Below are positions 42,127 through 49,761 of a stretch of DNA of 64,000 nt, in pieces. This DNA is from Streptomyces seoulensis (GTDB taxonomy: Bacteria > Actinomycetota > Actinomycetes > Streptomycetales > Streptomycetaceae), in assembly GCF_004328625.1 (NCBI RefSeq), contig NZ_CP032229.1:5456001-5520000 (forward strand), read 5' to 3'. Numbering within the stretch: the stretch's first letter is position 1; every line of letters starts with the position of its first letter. A model generated the notes under the pieces. That model was not told the origin of the DNA, did no database searches, and was given only the letters and a program-made list of their open reading frames with translations. The translations under genes and the position numbers were made by a program.

Positions 42127-42140
42127 GGGCCGGTCGGCCC
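42127..42140. promoter_or_regulatory. OsdR/DevR-like box (GGGCCG-GT-CGGCCC)
   Basis: This is the same 6+2+6 palindrome as at 40395. It lies 37 bases upstream of the STAS start, the identical distance seen for the PPOX gene, and 150 bases upstream of the alcohol dehydrogenase start. Confidence 0.65.
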
Positions 42141-42176
42141 TACCCGGTGCGCGGCCACATACGGTTCGCTCGGTCC

Positions 42177-42482
42177 ATGGCCGAGAACCACACCGAGCCG
42201 ACCGTCATCGCCCTCAGCGGTGACATCGACCTGCTGACCGCCCCCGCGGTGACCGCCGCACTGGACGCCCTGACCTCGGACCCGCACCCCGATCTGGTCC
42301 TGGACCTGCGCCCGGTCCGCTTCATCGACTGCACCGGCCTGGGCATCCTGTGCCGGGCCCGCCACGGCAGGCTCCGGCTGCTCAGCGAGAGCGCCGCCTT
42401 CCTGCGCCTGCTGCGCGCCACCGGTCTGCGGAACTCCTTCGAGGTGCAGACCGGGCCGGTGCTCTGCGAGGCGGCCGGCTGA
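42177..42482 (+). CDS. STAS-domain anti-sigma factor antagonist
   Basis: This 101-residue single STAS domain reads VIALSGDIDLLTAPAVTAAL, LVLDLRPVRFIDCTGLGILC and LRLLRATGLRNSFEV. The usual phosphorylated Ser in DSSG or DCSG is replaced by Thr (FIDCTGLG), so it would be switched by phosphothreonine or not at all. Such proteins bind anti-sigma kinases in partner-switching pathways. It lies among hypoxia/stress genes with a candidate OsdR box 37 bases upstream. The SpoIIE-type phosphatase at 30514 is one possible partner, but no anti-sigma kinase gene is in this window. Confidence 0.88.
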   Translation: MAENHTEPTVIALSGDIDLLTAPAVTAALDALTSDPHPDLVLDLRPVRFIDCTGLGILCRARHGRLRLLSESAAFLRLLRATGLRNSFEVQTGPVLCEAAG

Positions 42483-42504
42483 AGGGGCGGCTACGCCCGG
42501 GGGC

Positions 42505-43362
42505 CTACGCCGGTTCCGGGACCACCGCGACCGGGCAGGGCGCGCGGTGCAGCACACCGTGGGCGACCCGGCCGAGCTGGAGGCCGAAGCCGCCGTGCCG
42601 GGGGTGCGCGCCGACCACGAGCAGGGTCGCGCCCCGCGCCGCCTCCACCAGGGCGTCCCGGGTGTGGCCCTCCGGGGTACGGATGATCGTCGCCACCCCC
42701 TCCGGCACGTCCCGCAGGGCCTCGGCCACCACCGCCCGCGCCGCCTCCTCCGGATCGCTCTCGGCCGCGTCGTGGCCGGTGAAGGGGCCCGAGGGCCGCC
42801 GCCAGGCGCGTACCGCCTCCAGCGGGAGCCCGCGCAGTTCCGCCTCCTGGGCCGCGAACCGGACGGCGGTCGCGTCCGACGGCTTGTCGCCGACCGCCAG
42901 CACGATCCGCGGCGAACCGCCGGGCACCTCGTCCTCCGGGGCGTCGCGCAGCACGAACACCGGGCAGTGCGCGTGCCCGGCGACCGTCAGGCTCACCGAG
43001 CCGAGCAGCGCCTCGGTGAACCCGCCGCGCCCCCGGCTGCCCACCACCATCGCGCGGGCCGTGCCGCTCTCCCGGACCAGCGCGTACTCCGGTTCGCCGG
43101 CCAGCACATCCGTGGTGACCTCCACACCGGGCCGCCGCGACCGGGCCCGTGCCTCGGCGGTGCCGACCACGTCCCTGGCCATGACCTCCTCGACGGGACG
43201 GTTCAGCTCCTGGGCGATCAGCTCACCCTCGTAACGCTCCCAGAGCGAGGCGTACACCAGGCGCAGCGGCGCCCCGCGCAGGGCCGCCTCCTCGGCGCCC
43301 CAGTCCACGGCGCGCAGGCTGGACGCGGAACCGTCCACACCGACCACGATCGGCTCGTCCAT
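42505..43362 (-). CDS. Tandem universal stress protein (UspA), copy 1
   Basis: This 285-residue protein holds two Usp domains. The first has IVVGVDGSASSLRAVDWGAE and the ATP-binding GSRGRGGFTEALLGSVS. The second has IVLAVGDKPSDATAVRFAAQ and a changed loop, GAHPRHGGFGLQLGRVAHGV. Mycobacterial relatives are among the main DosR-induced proteins and can bind ATP. The ATG has GGAG six bases ahead; an upstream GTG has no signal. It is 18 bases after another tandem Usp gene, so the pair forms an operon read away from the response regulator gene. Confidence 0.92.
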   Translation of the reverse strand: MDEPIVVGVDGSASSLRAVDWGAEEAALRGAPLRLVYASLWERYEGELIAQELNRPVEEVMARDVVGTAEARARSRRPGVEVTTDVLAGEPEYALVRESGTARAMVVGSRGRGGFTEALLGSVSLTVAGHAHCPVFVLRDAPEDEVPGGSPRIVLAVGDKPSDATAVRFAAQEAELRGLPLEAVRAWRRPSGPFTGHDAAESDPEEAARAVVAEALRDVPEGVATIIRTPEGHTRDALVEAARGATLLVVGAHPRHGGFGLQLGRVAHGVLHRAPCPVAVVPEPA

Positions 43363-43380
43363 CGGGTTCTCCACTTCGGA

Positions 43381-44292
43381 TCAGGCGTGCGGGACGACGG
43401 CGACGGGGGCGGGGGAGTGGTGCAGCACGGCGTGCGCGACATGCCCGAGGTGGGCGCCGAGGCGGGCCTTGCGCGCCCGCCGGCCGACCACGACCAGACA
43501 GGCGTCGCGGGAGGCGTCCACCAGCACGGACCCGGCACTGCCCTCGACGGCCGCCTCGGCCACGTCGACGTCCGGGAACGACTCCCGCCAGGGCTCCAGC
43601 GCCCGGCCCAGCATGAACGCGTTGCGCGGCTCCAGCGCCTGCGCGGTGACCGGGGCCGCCTCCGCCTCGTAGGCGTAGCCGGGGGTCTCGTTCGAGGGCG
43701 GGGGCTGCGGCATCCAGGCGTACACCACCCGCAGCGCGGCGGCGCCGAAGGCGAACTCCAGCAGGGCCGCGTTCGGCGCGGTGATGTCCAGGCCCAGCAC
43801 CACCGGCCGGAACGGGGTCGCGGCCGACGGGATGCCCGTGGGGTCGGCCCGGTGCTCGTCGGGGGCCTGCTCGCCCTCCCTGACCAGGACCACCGGGCAG
43901 TCGGCGTGCCCGGTGACCGCCAGGCCGACCGAGCCCACGAGGAAGCCGTGCAGCCCGCCCAGGCCGCGTGAGCCGAGCGCCAGCAGCTCGGAGGTCCCGG
44001 CGGTCTCGCACAGCACGTCCACCGGGTCGCCGGTAACCCGCTCGGCGATCACCTCCAGGCCGGGATGGCGCCGCCGCAGCCCCTCCGCGCTCTCCTCCGG
44101 CGGCCGCTCGATCCAGTCCTGCTCGGCCTCGGCACCCAGCAGCGGGGCCTGCGCCAGCGGGTCCGGCAGCGGCTCCCACACCTGTACGAGCCGCAGCGGC
44201 AGCCCGCGCAGCACCGCCTCGCGCGCCGCCCACTCGACGGCGGCCCGGCTCTCGGCGGAGCCGTCCAGTCCCGCGGTCACGGTCCGGGGCAT
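43381..44292 (-). CDS. Tandem universal stress protein (UspA), copy 2
   Basis: This 303-residue two-domain Usp shows VTAGLDGSAESRAAVEWAAR and GSRGLGGLHGFLVGSVGLAV in the first domain, an intact nucleotide-binding loop. The second has PVVLGLDITAPNAALLEFAF and GRRARKARLGAHLGHVAHAV, where the glycine pattern is altered. It is the first gene of the two-gene Usp operon, divergent from the response regulator gene across 235 bases that contain two inverted repeats. It is probably induced by low oxygen or stationary phase, by analogy with DosR/OsdR regulons. Confidence 0.92.
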   Translation of the reverse strand: MPRTVTAGLDGSAESRAAVEWAAREAVLRGLPLRLVQVWEPLPDPLAQAPLLGAEAEQDWIERPPEESAEGLRRRHPGLEVIAERVTGDPVDVLCETAGTSELLALGSRGLGGLHGFLVGSVGLAVTGHADCPVVLVREGEQAPDEHRADPTGIPSAATPFRPVVLGLDITAPNAALLEFAFGAAALRVVYAWMPQPPPSNETPGYAYEAEAAPVTAQALEPRNAFMLGRALEPWRESFPDVDVAEAAVEGSAGSVLVDASRDACLVVVGRRARKARLGAHLGHVAHAVLHHSPAPVAVVPHA

Positions 44293-44335
44293 CGCCTGCA
44301 CCTCCCTGGCTGTCGCGGCCCGGCTCTGCTGCCGG

Positions 44336-44351
44336 GGGCCGAACCCGGCCC
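44336..44351. promoter_or_regulatory. OsdR-like inverted repeat, four-base spacer
   Basis: GGGCCG and CGGCCC are separated by AACC, 44 bases upstream of the leftward Usp operon. The half-sites are identical to those of the boxes at 40395 and 42127, but the spacer is two bases longer. Confidence 0.4.
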
Positions 44352-44395
44352 ACCCACCAGCCTGACCGCAACCGGCCCTCCCGGCCACGGCCACA

Positions 44396-44412
44396 GGTCC
44401 CTCCGGGGGACC
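44396..44412. promoter_or_regulatory. GGTCCC-N5-GGGACC inverted repeat between usp and osdR genes
   Basis: This perfect 6+5+6 inverted repeat lies midway in the divergent region (104 bases from the Usp start, 116 from the regulator start). The GGGAC element is the core of mycobacterial DosR half-sites, though here the halves are arranged in the opposite order. Confidence 0.45.
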
Positions 44413-44527
44413 GACAGTCACCCCACCAAGGTCCGGACACGGCCTAGTCTGGAACTCCTGGACCGGCGACGATCGTGCCGGTGGGCCGTCGGTCGCGCCT
44501 GTCGGCCCAGGGGAACGAGAGGCCGTC

Positions 44528-45217
44528 ATGCCCGAGACACGTACCTTCACGGAGCAGGACCCCGTCCGGGTCTTTCTGCTGGACGACCACGAGGTGGTCC
44601 GCCGGGGGCTCGCCGATCTGCTGGACGCCGAACCCGACATCGCCGTGGTCGGCGAGGCCGACACCGCCGCGCACGCCCTCACCCGCGGCCCCGCGCTGCG
44701 CCCGCACGTCGCCGTGCTCGACGTACGCCTGCCCGACGGCGACGGCATCACCGTCTGCCGGGAACTGCGCGACCGCGTACCGGGCCTGGCCTGCCTGATG
44801 CTGACCTCGTTCGACGACGAGGACGCCCTGCTCGACGCCATCATGGCCGGGGCCGCCGGATACGTGCTGAAGCAGATCAAGGGCTCCGACCTGGTCTCCG
44901 CCGTGCGCACGGTCGCCTCCGGGCAGTCGATGCTGGACCCCGCGACCACCGCCCGGCTGATGCGCTCGCTGCGCGCCGACCCGGCCGGGACCGCGCCCGC
45001 GCTGCCGCCCGAGCTGGAGGCACTCTCGCCCCGCGAGCGGGACATCCTCGCCCTGATCGGGGACGGTCTCACCAACCGGGAGATCGGCAAGCGGCTCTAC
45101 CTGTCCGAGAAGACGGTCAAGAACCACATCTCCCGGCTGCTCGCCAAGCTCGGCGTCCAGCGCCGGGTCCAGGCCGCGGTACTCGCCTCGCAGCTCGACC
45201 CCCAGCAGCCGCGCTGA
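44528..45217 (+). CDS. osdR: DevR/DosR/OsdR-type NarL-family response regulator
   Basis: This 229-residue response regulator has a receiver domain with acidic D19-D20 (VFLLDDHEVVRRGL), phosphoacceptor D65 (AVLDVRLPDGDG) and Lys in GYVLKQIKGSDL. A LuxR-type helix-turn-helix follows (LSPRERDILALIGDGLTNRE, then LSEKTVKNHISRLLAKLGVQ). The sequence DLLDAEPDIAVVGEA and the TVKNHISRLLAKLG helix are close to mycobacterial DosR, the dormancy regulator, and to Streptomyces OsdR. Its kinase is most likely the haem-GAF protein at 38529. GGGGAACGAGAGG precedes the ATG. Confidence 0.92.
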   Translation: MPETRTFTEQDPVRVFLLDDHEVVRRGLADLLDAEPDIAVVGEADTAAHALTRGPALRPHVAVLDVRLPDGDGITVCRELRDRVPGLACLMLTSFDDEDALLDAIMAGAAGYVLKQIKGSDLVSAVRTVASGQSMLDPATTARLMRSLRADPAGTAPALPPELEALSPRERDILALIGDGLTNREIGKRLYLSEKTVKNHISRLLAKLGVQRRVQAAVLASQLDPQQPR

Positions 45218-45224
45218 GCCGCGC

Positions 45225-45680
45225 TCAGACCAGCCCGCCGCTGCCGTAGGGGGCGTACAGGTCGAGGAGGCGGACGCGGGAGGAGTGCAGGCGGTGGGCG
45301 ACCACCCGGCCGACCCAGGTGGTGACCGCCCGACCGAACGCGGGGTCCTCGGCGCAGCGGGCGCGTACCGTCTCCGCGTCGAACTCCCAGGCCCGCACCG
45401 GGCTCATCGCCTCGCCGCCCAGATGCCAGACGCAGGGCGTGAAGTGCCAGGACCAGCCGACGAGTTCGCCGTGGCCGAGGGACTCCACGACGGCCGGGCG
45501 GCGGCCGGGGACACGGAGGTCGAGACAGACGGTGCCGGTGCGCACGATCCAGAACCGGTCGGCGCGCCGCCCCTCCTCGAAGAGCCGGGTGCCGGCCGGG
45601 AAGGAGACCTCACGGGCCAGCTCCATCAGCCGCTCGCGCTGCGGCGGTTCCAGGGCCGTGGTCATGGTGGTCGTGGTCAT
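45225..45680 (-). CDS. Stand-alone cyclic nucleotide-binding domain protein
   Basis: This 151-residue protein is a single cNMP-binding (Crp-like) beta barrel: LMELAREVSFPAGTRLFEEG, RADRFWIVRTGTVCLDLRVP, VVESLGHGELVGWSWHFTPC and a C-terminal helix (VTTWVGRVVAHRLHSSRVRL). The DNA-binding domain of Crp is absent. In the phosphate-binding cassette the usual GE...RSA is replaced by GELVGWSWHF, so it may bind another ligand or none. It ends seven bases from the osdR stop, convergently. Similar short proteins occur in DosR regulons. Confidence 0.85.
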   Translation of the reverse strand: MTTTTMTTALEPPQRERLMELAREVSFPAGTRLFEEGRRADRFWIVRTGTVCLDLRVPGRRPAVVESLGHGELVGWSWHFTPCVWHLGGEAMSPVRAWEFDAETVRARCAEDPAFGRAVTTWVGRVVAHRLHSSRVRLLDLYAPYGSGGLV

Positions 45681-45757
45681 CGCACCGGCTCCCTTCGAGG
45701 CGTCTGCGCCCAGGGTCGTACCGCCGCCGCCCGGTACGCCACGGGCCACCCGGCCCC

Positions 45758-45783
45758 GGCCGGGGACCTTTCGGCCCCCGGCC
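45758..45783 (-). terminator. GC-rich hairpin after Nudix-like gene; contains DosR-like core
   Basis: GGCCGGGG pairs with CCCCGGCC around ten bases, just after the leftward Nudix-like gene stop. It probably ends that transcript. The same stretch holds GGGACCTTTCGGCCC, which looks like a DosR/OsdR half-site pair, 78 bases upstream of the cNMP-domain gene, so it could be a binding site instead. Confidence 0.45.
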
Positions 45784-45792
45784 GGACACGCC

Positions 45793-46329
45793 CTAGAAGA
45801 CGATGCCCACGTGCGCCAGCGCCTGCTTCAGCAGGGCGCCGTGGCCGCCGGGCATCTCGTCGTGCAACGCCGCCGAGGCCGCCTCCTGCGGAGTGAACCA
45901 GACGAGGTCCAGCGCGTCCTGCCGGGGACGGCAGTCACCGGTCACCGGCACGATGTAGGCGAGCGACACCGCGTGCTGACGCGGGTCGTGGTACGGGGTG
46001 ACACCGGCCGTCGGGAAGTACTCCGCGACCGTGAACGGCTGTGTGGCGACCGGGACCCGGGGCAGCGCGACCGGGCCGAGATCCTTCTCCAGGTGCCGCA
46101 GCAGCGCGTCGCGCACCCGCTCGTGGTGCAGGACGCGGCCGGAGACCAGGGTGCGGCTGACGGTGCCGTCCGGGCCGATGCGCAACAGCAGCCCGATACT
46201 GGTGACTTCACCGCTGTCGTCCACCCGCACGGGCACGGCCTCGACGTACAGGATCGGCATCCGGGCCCTGGCCATCTCCAGCTCGTCCGTGCTCAGCCAG
46301 CCGGGCGTGGTCTCGGTCATGTCAGACAT
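45793..46329 (-). CDS. Nudix-like DUF4916 family protein
   Basis: This 178-residue protein belongs to a Nudix-related group (DUF4916): WLSTDELEMARARMPILYVE, then GLLLRIGPDGTVSRTLVSGR. The Nudix box region is GRVLHHERVRDALLRHLEKD, in which the usual RE-x-x-EE is degenerate (LRHLEKDLG), so hydrolase activity is doubtful. PVATQPFTVAEYFP and DPRQHAVSLAYIVPVTGDC follow. The ATG chosen has GGAAAG eleven bases ahead; a second ATG three codons in is possible. It ends the stress-gene island. Confidence 0.8.
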   Translation of the reverse strand: MSDMTETTPGWLSTDELEMARARMPILYVEAVPVRVDDSGEVTSIGLLLRIGPDGTVSRTLVSGRVLHHERVRDALLRHLEKDLGPVALPRVPVATQPFTVAEYFPTAGVTPYHDPRQHAVSLAYIVPVTGDCRPRQDALDLVWFTPQEAASAALHDEMPGGHGALLKQALAHVGIVF

Positions 46330-46643
46330 TGCTTGATCATACTTTCCGGGTGGGGACCCGCCGCGGGCGCGGGCGGGCTCGGACACAGGCGTTCCGCGGG
46401 GCCGGCGGGCGCACGGTCAGAACTCCATGACGGCCACCTTCCCCGCAACCCGCGCGTTGAGCGCCCCTTGATCACACCGTTCCGTCATTGTGCCGTCCGG
46501 CGATCCCGGTGTCCCGAAAATCGCGCACGGTACGCGAACGGGCACCGAACGGGCATCCCCGGACCGTCCGCCCGCCCGGCGAAGGACCTGTTCCGGCCAT
46601 GAGGAACACTGGGGGAGTCCCCCGAACCGACCGGAAGCAGCAC
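46330..46643. other. Intergenic region, no gene
   Basis: This 314-base region between the divergent Nudix-like and HAD genes has no convincing open frame. The only structure noticed is GGGGGA-G-TCCCCC, a perfect inverted repeat about 25 bases before the HAD start. Confidence 0.5.
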
Positions 46644-47504
46644 ATGTCAGCGACGCCCGCGCCCCTCCTCGACGTCCCCGGCGAGCCCTCGGGACCGGCC
46701 GACATCCGCCTGGTGGTGACCGACATGGACGGCACCCTGCTGGACGACGACAAGCGGCCGCCCGCCGCCCTGCGGCCCCTGCTCGCCGAACTCCGGCGCC
46801 GGGGCGTGCTGTTCAGCCCCGCGAGCGGCCGCCAGTACGCCACCCTGGCCGAGGAGTTCGCCGACGTCGCCGAGGGCATGGTGTTCATCGCGGAGAACGG
46901 CACCTATGTCGTCCGCGACGGCGTCGAACTCAGCTCCGACCCGCTGGACCACGCGACCGCCGCCGAGCTGGCCCGCACGGTACGGGGGCTCGCCGCGCGG
47001 GGCGTGGACGCGGGCGCCGTGGTCTGCGGCAAGCGGGCCGCGTACGTGGAGCGAACCGACGAGGCGTTCCTCGCGGAGGTCCGCAAGTACTACGTCTCGC
47101 ACCGCGTGGTCGAGGACGTGACCGCCGTGGACGACGAGATCATCAAGGTCGCCGTCTACGACTTCGGCTCCGCCGAACACGGCGCCGGTCCCGCCCTCGC
47201 GCCCTTCGCCGACAGCCACCAGGTCGTGGTGTCCGGCGAGCACTGGGTCGACGTCATGAACCGCACCGCCAACAAGGGCGCCGCCCTGCGCGGCCTCCAG
47301 CGCGAGCTGGGCATCACCCCGGCCCAGACCATGGTCTTCGGCGACTACCTCAACGACCTGGAGATGCTGGACGCCGCCGACTGGTCCTTCGCCATGGCCA
47401 ACGCCCACCCGGACGTCATCAGCCGCGCCCGGCACCTGGCCCCGTCCAACAACGACCACGGGGTGATCCGGACGGTCACGCGGATACTCGGCATAGAGCT
47501 CTAG
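46644..47504 (+). CDS. HAD-superfamily (Cof-type) phosphatase
   Basis: This 286-residue Cof-like HAD hydrolase has motif I DMDGTLLDDDK, motif II in FSPASGRQY, Lys in NRTANKGAALRGL and motif IV GDYLNDLEMLDAA, with the large C2B cap between. These enzymes dephosphorylate sugar phosphates and cofactors with broad specificity. The Asp pair DMD and the GDYLND acid residues are intact, so it should be active. Its N-terminus has a 20-residue Pro-rich extension before motif I. GGAAG lies seven bases before the ATG. It stands alone. Confidence 0.9.
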   Translation: MSATPAPLLDVPGEPSGPADIRLVVTDMDGTLLDDDKRPPAALRPLLAELRRRGVLFSPASGRQYATLAEEFADVAEGMVFIAENGTYVVRDGVELSSDPLDHATAAELARTVRGLAARGVDAGAVVCGKRAAYVERTDEAFLAEVRKYYVSHRVVEDVTAVDDEIIKVAVYDFGSAEHGAGPALAPFADSHQVVVSGEHWVDVMNRTANKGAALRGLQRELGITPAQTMVFGDYLNDLEMLDAADWSFAMANAHPDVISRARHLAPSNNDHGVIRTVTRILGIEL

Positions 47505-47516
47505 CCCCACACCCGT

Positions 47517-48323
47517 CTAGACCAGCACCGAGTCCAGGAAGCCCGTCACCTCCGCGAAGACCTTCGCGCGGTCGGTCTCGTGGAAGACCTCGTGACGGGC
47601 GCCGGGGAAGACGCGCTCGGTGGCGCGGCCGGCGCCGAGGCGTTCCACGCCCACGCGGCTGCCCTCGATCGGGACCAGCCGGTCGTCGTCACCGTGCAGC
47701 CACAGCACCGGCAGGTCACCGAGGTCGCCGCCCTCCGCCACGGCCGCCAGCCCCCGCTCGAACGCCACAAGGGTCGGCCGTTTCATGGGGCCGTGCCACA
47801 CCAGCGGGTCGGCGGCGTAGGCCGCGCCCACCGCCGGGTCGCGGGAGAGCGCGGCCGGGCCGACCGGCACGTCCGGGATCTCGTCCAGCGCCAGCAGCCG
47901 CCTCGGCAGCTCCCACGCGCCGATCACCGGCCCGGACAGCACCAGCGCGCTCAGCTCGGACCCGTACCGCTGGGCGTAGCGCGCCGCGATCAGGCCGCCC
48001 ATGGAGTGGCCCACCATGACCAGCGGCAGACCTGTGTGTTCGGCGCGGGCCAGGTCCGCCGCCGCGCGGAGGTCGGTCACCACGTCCTCGAAGTCCTCGA
48101 TCACCGCCCGCTCACCGGCCGACCTGCCGTGCCCGAGGTGGTCGGGGGCGTACACCGCCGCGCCGTGGCCGGTGAGCACCCCGGCGACCTCGTCGTACCG
48201 GCCCGCGTGCTCGCCGTACCCGTGCACCAGCAGGGCGAGGTAGCGGGGCGCCGGGTGCGGCCAGGCGCGGACGTGCAGCGCGCCGTGGACGCCCTGGCGG
48301 ATGTGGGCGCGTACGTCGGTCAT
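47517..48323 (-). CDS. Alpha/beta hydrolase, monoacylglycerol lipase-like
   Basis: This 268-residue protein has the lipase fold with oxyanion HGYGEHAGRYD, the nucleophile elbow VMVGHSMGGLIAARYAQ, catalytic Asp in LHGDDDRLVP and His in GARHEVFHE. APDHLGHGRSAGERAVIEDF is characteristic of monoacylglycerol lipases, which release glycerol and a fatty acid. No signal peptide is present. It is divergent from the thiolase gene, with a palindromic operator in the gap, so it may belong to the same fatty-acid unit. Confidence 0.9.
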   Translation of the reverse strand: MTDVRAHIRQGVHGALHVRAWPHPAPRYLALLVHGYGEHAGRYDEVAGVLTGHGAAVYAPDHLGHGRSAGERAVIEDFEDVVTDLRAAADLARAEHTGLPLVMVGHSMGGLIAARYAQRYGSELSALVLSGPVIGAWELPRRLLALDEIPDVPVGPAALSRDPAVGAAYAADPLVWHGPMKRPTLVAFERGLAAVAEGGDLGDLPVLWLHGDDDRLVPIEGSRVGVERLGAGRATERVFPGARHEVFHETDRAKVFAEVTGFLDSVLV

Positions 48324-48413
48324 GGGGGGTCTCCTCCGGCGTGGTCGCGTGGGTCACTCCGGGGGGATCTTCCCAGGGGGCCGGTGCGCGGTCTATAGTC
48401 CGGTAGAGCCCAA

Positions 48414-48435
48414 AACTAGCAGTGCTAATTTAGTT
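48414..48435. promoter_or_regulatory. Palindromic operator upstream of thiolase gene
   Basis: TAGCAGTGCTA (48417-48427) is a perfect 5+1+5 palindrome, extended outwards by AAC and ATTTAGTT. It stands out from the GC-rich surroundings by its A/T content. Such sites are usual for TetR-type regulators of acyl-CoA metabolism; no such regulator gene is adjacent. Confidence 0.6.
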
Positions 48436-48498
48436 GCCCCGTCCCGGCGGGGCATAGGTTCATGCTGATCCACAACGTCGTCGGTCAGGAGTCCCGAG

Positions 48499-49686
48499 TT
48501 GCGTCCCGTCCACTTCGCGGCCGCCCGCCGCACGCCCATCGGCAAGCTGCGCGGCGCCCTGTCCGCCGTGCGGCCCGACGACCTCGCGGCGGCCGTCGTC
48601 CGCGACCTGGCGAGCGGCGTGCCCGCTCTCGACCCGGCCCGGATCGACGACGTGTACTGGGGCGCCGCCAACCAGGCGGGCGAGGACAACCGCAACATCG
48701 CCCGCATGGCCGTCCTGCTCGCCGGCCTCCCCGACTCCGTGCCCGGCGCCACCGTCAACCGGCTCTGCGCCTCCGGCCTGGAAGCCGTCACCACCGCCGC
48801 CCGCACCATCGCGGCCGGTGAGGCGGACATCGTGATCGCGGGCGGCTCGGAGTCCATGAGCCGCGCCCCCTTCGTGCTGCCCCGCCCCGACGAGGCCCTC
48901 CCGCACCGCATGGAGACCTACGACACCCGCCTCGGCTGGCGCCTCACCAACCCGGCCATGAAGGACCTGCACGGCGTCCTGGCCATGGGCGAGACCGCCG
49001 AGGAGGTCGCCCAGAAGTACGGCATCTCCCGTGAACGGCAGGACGAGTTCGCCCTGCGCAGCCACCAACTCGCCGCCACCGCACGGAAGAACGGCCACTT
49101 CGACGCCGAACTCCTCCCCGTCCAGTGCCCGGACGGCAGCACCGTCGACCGCGACGAATGCGTACGCGAGGACACCTCCCTGGAGAAACTCGCCCGCCTG
49201 AAGCCGGTGTTCCGCCAGGGCGGCACGGTCACCGCGGGCAACGCCTCTCCCATGAACGACGGCGCCGCCGGACTCCTCCTGGTCAGCGAGGACGCGCTCG
49301 AGGAACTCGGCCTCGAATCCCTCGGCCGGTATGTCGCCGGCGCCTCGGCGGGCGTCCACCCCGACGTGATGGGCATCGGCCCGGTCCCGGCCACCCGCAA
49401 GGCACTCGCCCGCGTCGGCTGGAGCATCGACGACCTCCAAGAGGCCGAGTTCAACGAGGCGTTCGCCGCGCAGGCGCTCGCCTCCGTCGACCAACTGGGC
49501 ATCGACCCCGGCCTGGTGAACCCCACCGGCGGCGCCATCGCGCTGGGTCACCCCCTCGGCTGCTCCGGCGCCCGCATCCTCACCACCCTGCTGCACCGCA
49601 TGCGCCGCACCGGCGCCGGGCGCGGCCTCGCCACCATGTGCGTCGGCGTCGGGCAGGGCAGCGCGGTCCTGGTGGAGCGCCCCTGA
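48499..49686 (+). CDS. Thiolase (acetyl-CoA C-acyltransferase)
   Basis: This 395-residue thiolase has the nucleophilic Cys in NRLCASGLEAVT, the NEAFAAQALAS motif, GGAIALGHPLGCSGARI with the catalytic His, and the second Cys in TMCVGVGQGSAV. It is of the degradative 3-ketoacyl-CoA type, close to beta-ketoadipyl-CoA thiolase in length and pattern. The TTG start has AGGAG seven bases ahead and gives the usual N-terminus (VHFAAARRTPIGKLRGALS). It is followed after 75 bases by an acyl-CoA ligase gene and preceded by a palindromic operator. Confidence 0.93.
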   Translation: MRPVHFAAARRTPIGKLRGALSAVRPDDLAAAVVRDLASGVPALDPARIDDVYWGAANQAGEDNRNIARMAVLLAGLPDSVPGATVNRLCASGLEAVTTAARTIAAGEADIVIAGGSESMSRAPFVLPRPDEALPHRMETYDTRLGWRLTNPAMKDLHGVLAMGETAEEVAQKYGISRERQDEFALRSHQLAATARKNGHFDAELLPVQCPDGSTVDRDECVREDTSLEKLARLKPVFRQGGTVTAGNASPMNDGAAGLLLVSEDALEELGLESLGRYVAGASAGVHPDVMGIGPVPATRKALARVGWSIDDLQEAEFNEAFAAQALASVDQLGIDPGLVNPTGGAIALGHPLGCSGARILTTLLHRMRRTGAGRGLATMCVGVGQGSAVLVERP

Positions 49687-49761
49687 ACCACCCCGACGGA
49701 CCTTCCCCACAACGGGAGTTCCGCAGCACGAGTCGCACCGCAGGAAACGGAGCCGCACCTC

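Noticed and set aside
46611..46623. GGGGGA-G-TCCCCC as a regulatory operator
   Set aside because: The perfect repeat is very G/C-simple and similar stretches are common in Streptomyces intergenic DNA, so no regulator is implied.
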